The position numbers were made by a program, and so were the translations under genes. Shown here in pieces: positions 4,589 to 5,400 of a stretch of DNA of 5,400 nucleotides (position 1 is its first letter; every line of letters begins with the position of its first letter). Under the pieces are notes generated by a model. It saw only the letters and a list, made by a program, of their open reading frames with translations, was not told the DNA's origin and did no database searches. This DNA comes from an uncultured Hymenobacter sp. Lineage in GTDB: Bacteria > Bacteroidota > Bacteroidia > Cytophagales > Hymenobacteraceae. Location of the stretch: NCBI GenBank assembly GCA_937871705.1, contig CALMOO010000555.1, positions 3,175 through 8,574 on the forward strand, in the 5' to 3' direction.

Positions 4589-5400
4589 TTAAGAACGTTT
4601 TTTGCTGTAAAACCAAATAAGGCTTCCAAGCAGAAATATGGTGTAGTCAATGGCATAAGTTAGTACTACCCCTTTCAAACCAAAGGCGGGCAGCAGAACA
4701 GCAAGCAGGCAGCCATACATGACCGTACCGGCAGCCTGCACGGCTATATACGGCAGCGGCCGGGCTCGCACCAAAAGTGCGTACTGGAATACCCAGCTGA
4801 TAAACTTGGCCCAATCGCCAAGCAGCTGCAGGGCAAGCAACGGCGCTGCGGCAGCTAAGCGAGGGGTAAAAAATAAGGTTAGCAGCTCCGTTCGAAAAAC
4901 ATAAAGAATCCCAAATGCCAGTGCTAATCCACTAGCCAATAAGCCGGCGACTGTGCTAACATAGCGGCGCTGCTCGGATGGAGAAGTAGCTAGCGCCGCT
5001 AACCGGGGGTAGAAAACCGTGCTTAACACAGCCGCCAGCACGAAGGTGTAGTTGTCCGAGAGCTTAGCTACGGCCTGCCACATATCGGTGGCAGCAGGGG
5101 CAAAGTGGGCGATGAGGTAGGTACGCAAGGCATACTCACTAGCTCGCCCAAACACCATGGTGCTAGCAGCTATAAGCAGAAATTTAAAGAGCCCACGTAG
5201 CGCTACGCGGCTCGGCCAAAGTGCCCCGCGCCACCCGCGCAAAAACCCCATTTGGTTGGCCAGCCTGAACCCCAGGCCGACTGACAGCGCTTGCCCTACT
5301 ACATAGCCAAGCAGCACCCGGCTTAACGGCTGCTTTAGAGCCAGCAGGGTAGCTACTGCTGCAAGGCCACTCACGCTTAGGCCTATAGCCAGCATTAAGT
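4589..5400 (-). CDS. WzxE-like O-antigen translocase (flippase), C-terminal part, 5' end outside window
   Basis: The frame is open to the right edge; the ATG at 5395-5393 is preceded by a further sense codon (Leu) and lies in a membrane segment, so it is probably internal. At least 268 residues are visible of a family usually a little over 400 long. It belongs to the polysaccharide transporter (MOP) superfamily and should move an undecaprenyl-linked glycan unit from the cytoplasmic to the periplasmic side. The best signature, counted from that Met, is 'LRTYLIAHFAPAATDMWQAV' plus 'AKLSDNYTFVLAAVLSTVFY' (about 90-129), which matches the segment of WzxE-type translocases. 'QLLGDWAKFISWVFQYALL' (about 190-208) also fits. 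About seven hydrophobic segments are visible, near 2-20, 27-43, 70-83, 115-133, 148-167, 187-208 and 215-262, the last holding at least two spans. It ends with a basic tail (SKKRS). It is upstream of the glycosyltransferase by 34 bases. Confidence 0.88.
   Translation of the reverse strand, partial: LMLAIGLSVSGLAAVATLLALKQPLSRVLLGYVVGQALSVGLGFRLANQMGFLRGWRGALWPSRVALRGLFKFLLIAASTMVFGRASEYALRTYLIAHFAPAATDMWQAVAKLSDNYTFVLAAVLSTVFYPRLAALATSPSEQRRYVSTVAGLLASGLALAFGILYVFRTELLTLFFTPRLAAAAPLLALQLLGDWAKFISWVFQYALLVRARPLPYIAVQAAGTVMYGCLLAVLLPAFGLKGVVLTYAIDYTIFLLGSLIWFYSKKRS

Noticed and set aside
4144..4620. 158-codon + strand frame opposite the glycosyltransferase
   Set aside because: It is antisense to well-conserved GT2 motifs and shows no family resemblance of its own.

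Overview
The window reads like a chromosomal segment of a GC-rich Bacteroidota, most likely a Hymenobacter relative. This rests on the Ala/Leu/Arg-rich coding style, the lack of Shine-Dalgarno sequences, Bacteroidota-type -7 elements (TAnnTTTG) ahead of two genes, and the flavour of the protein families. The genus is an inference from style; no rRNA or marker gene is present.

Left half (1-3178, all + strand): the distal end of a MoxR/VWA-type operon. It opens inside a DUF5682 family protein (C-terminal 459 residues). A 324-base intergenic stretch follows, with several dyad elements, a possible terminator and a possible promoter. Next comes a small, very acidic protein of 119 residues that resembles the Imm51 family of immunity proteins. 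Its stop codon overlaps the start codon (TGATG) of a CoxE-like von Willebrand factor A protein with an intact MIDAS metal site. DUF5682 and this VWA type are known neighbours of MoxR AAA+ ATPases, so the ATPase is expected upstream, outside the window. The most interesting point is the immunity-like gene lodged between these two partners and translationally coupled to the VWA gene, with no toxin in view.

Right half (3179-5400): cell-surface polysaccharide genes. A + strand FdtA/QdtA-type cupin (dTDP-hexulose 3,4-ketoisomerase family) has its own -7 element and meets head-on, with a 16-base overlap of coding ends, a - strand family 2 glycosyltransferase. Upstream of that on the same strand lies the C-terminal part of a WzxE-like O-antigen translocase that runs off the right edge. 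Together they suggest synthesis of a modified deoxysugar, its transfer to a lipid-linked glycan, and flipping of that glycan across the inner membrane.

No RNA gene, CRISPR array, insertion sequence or integrase was recognised.
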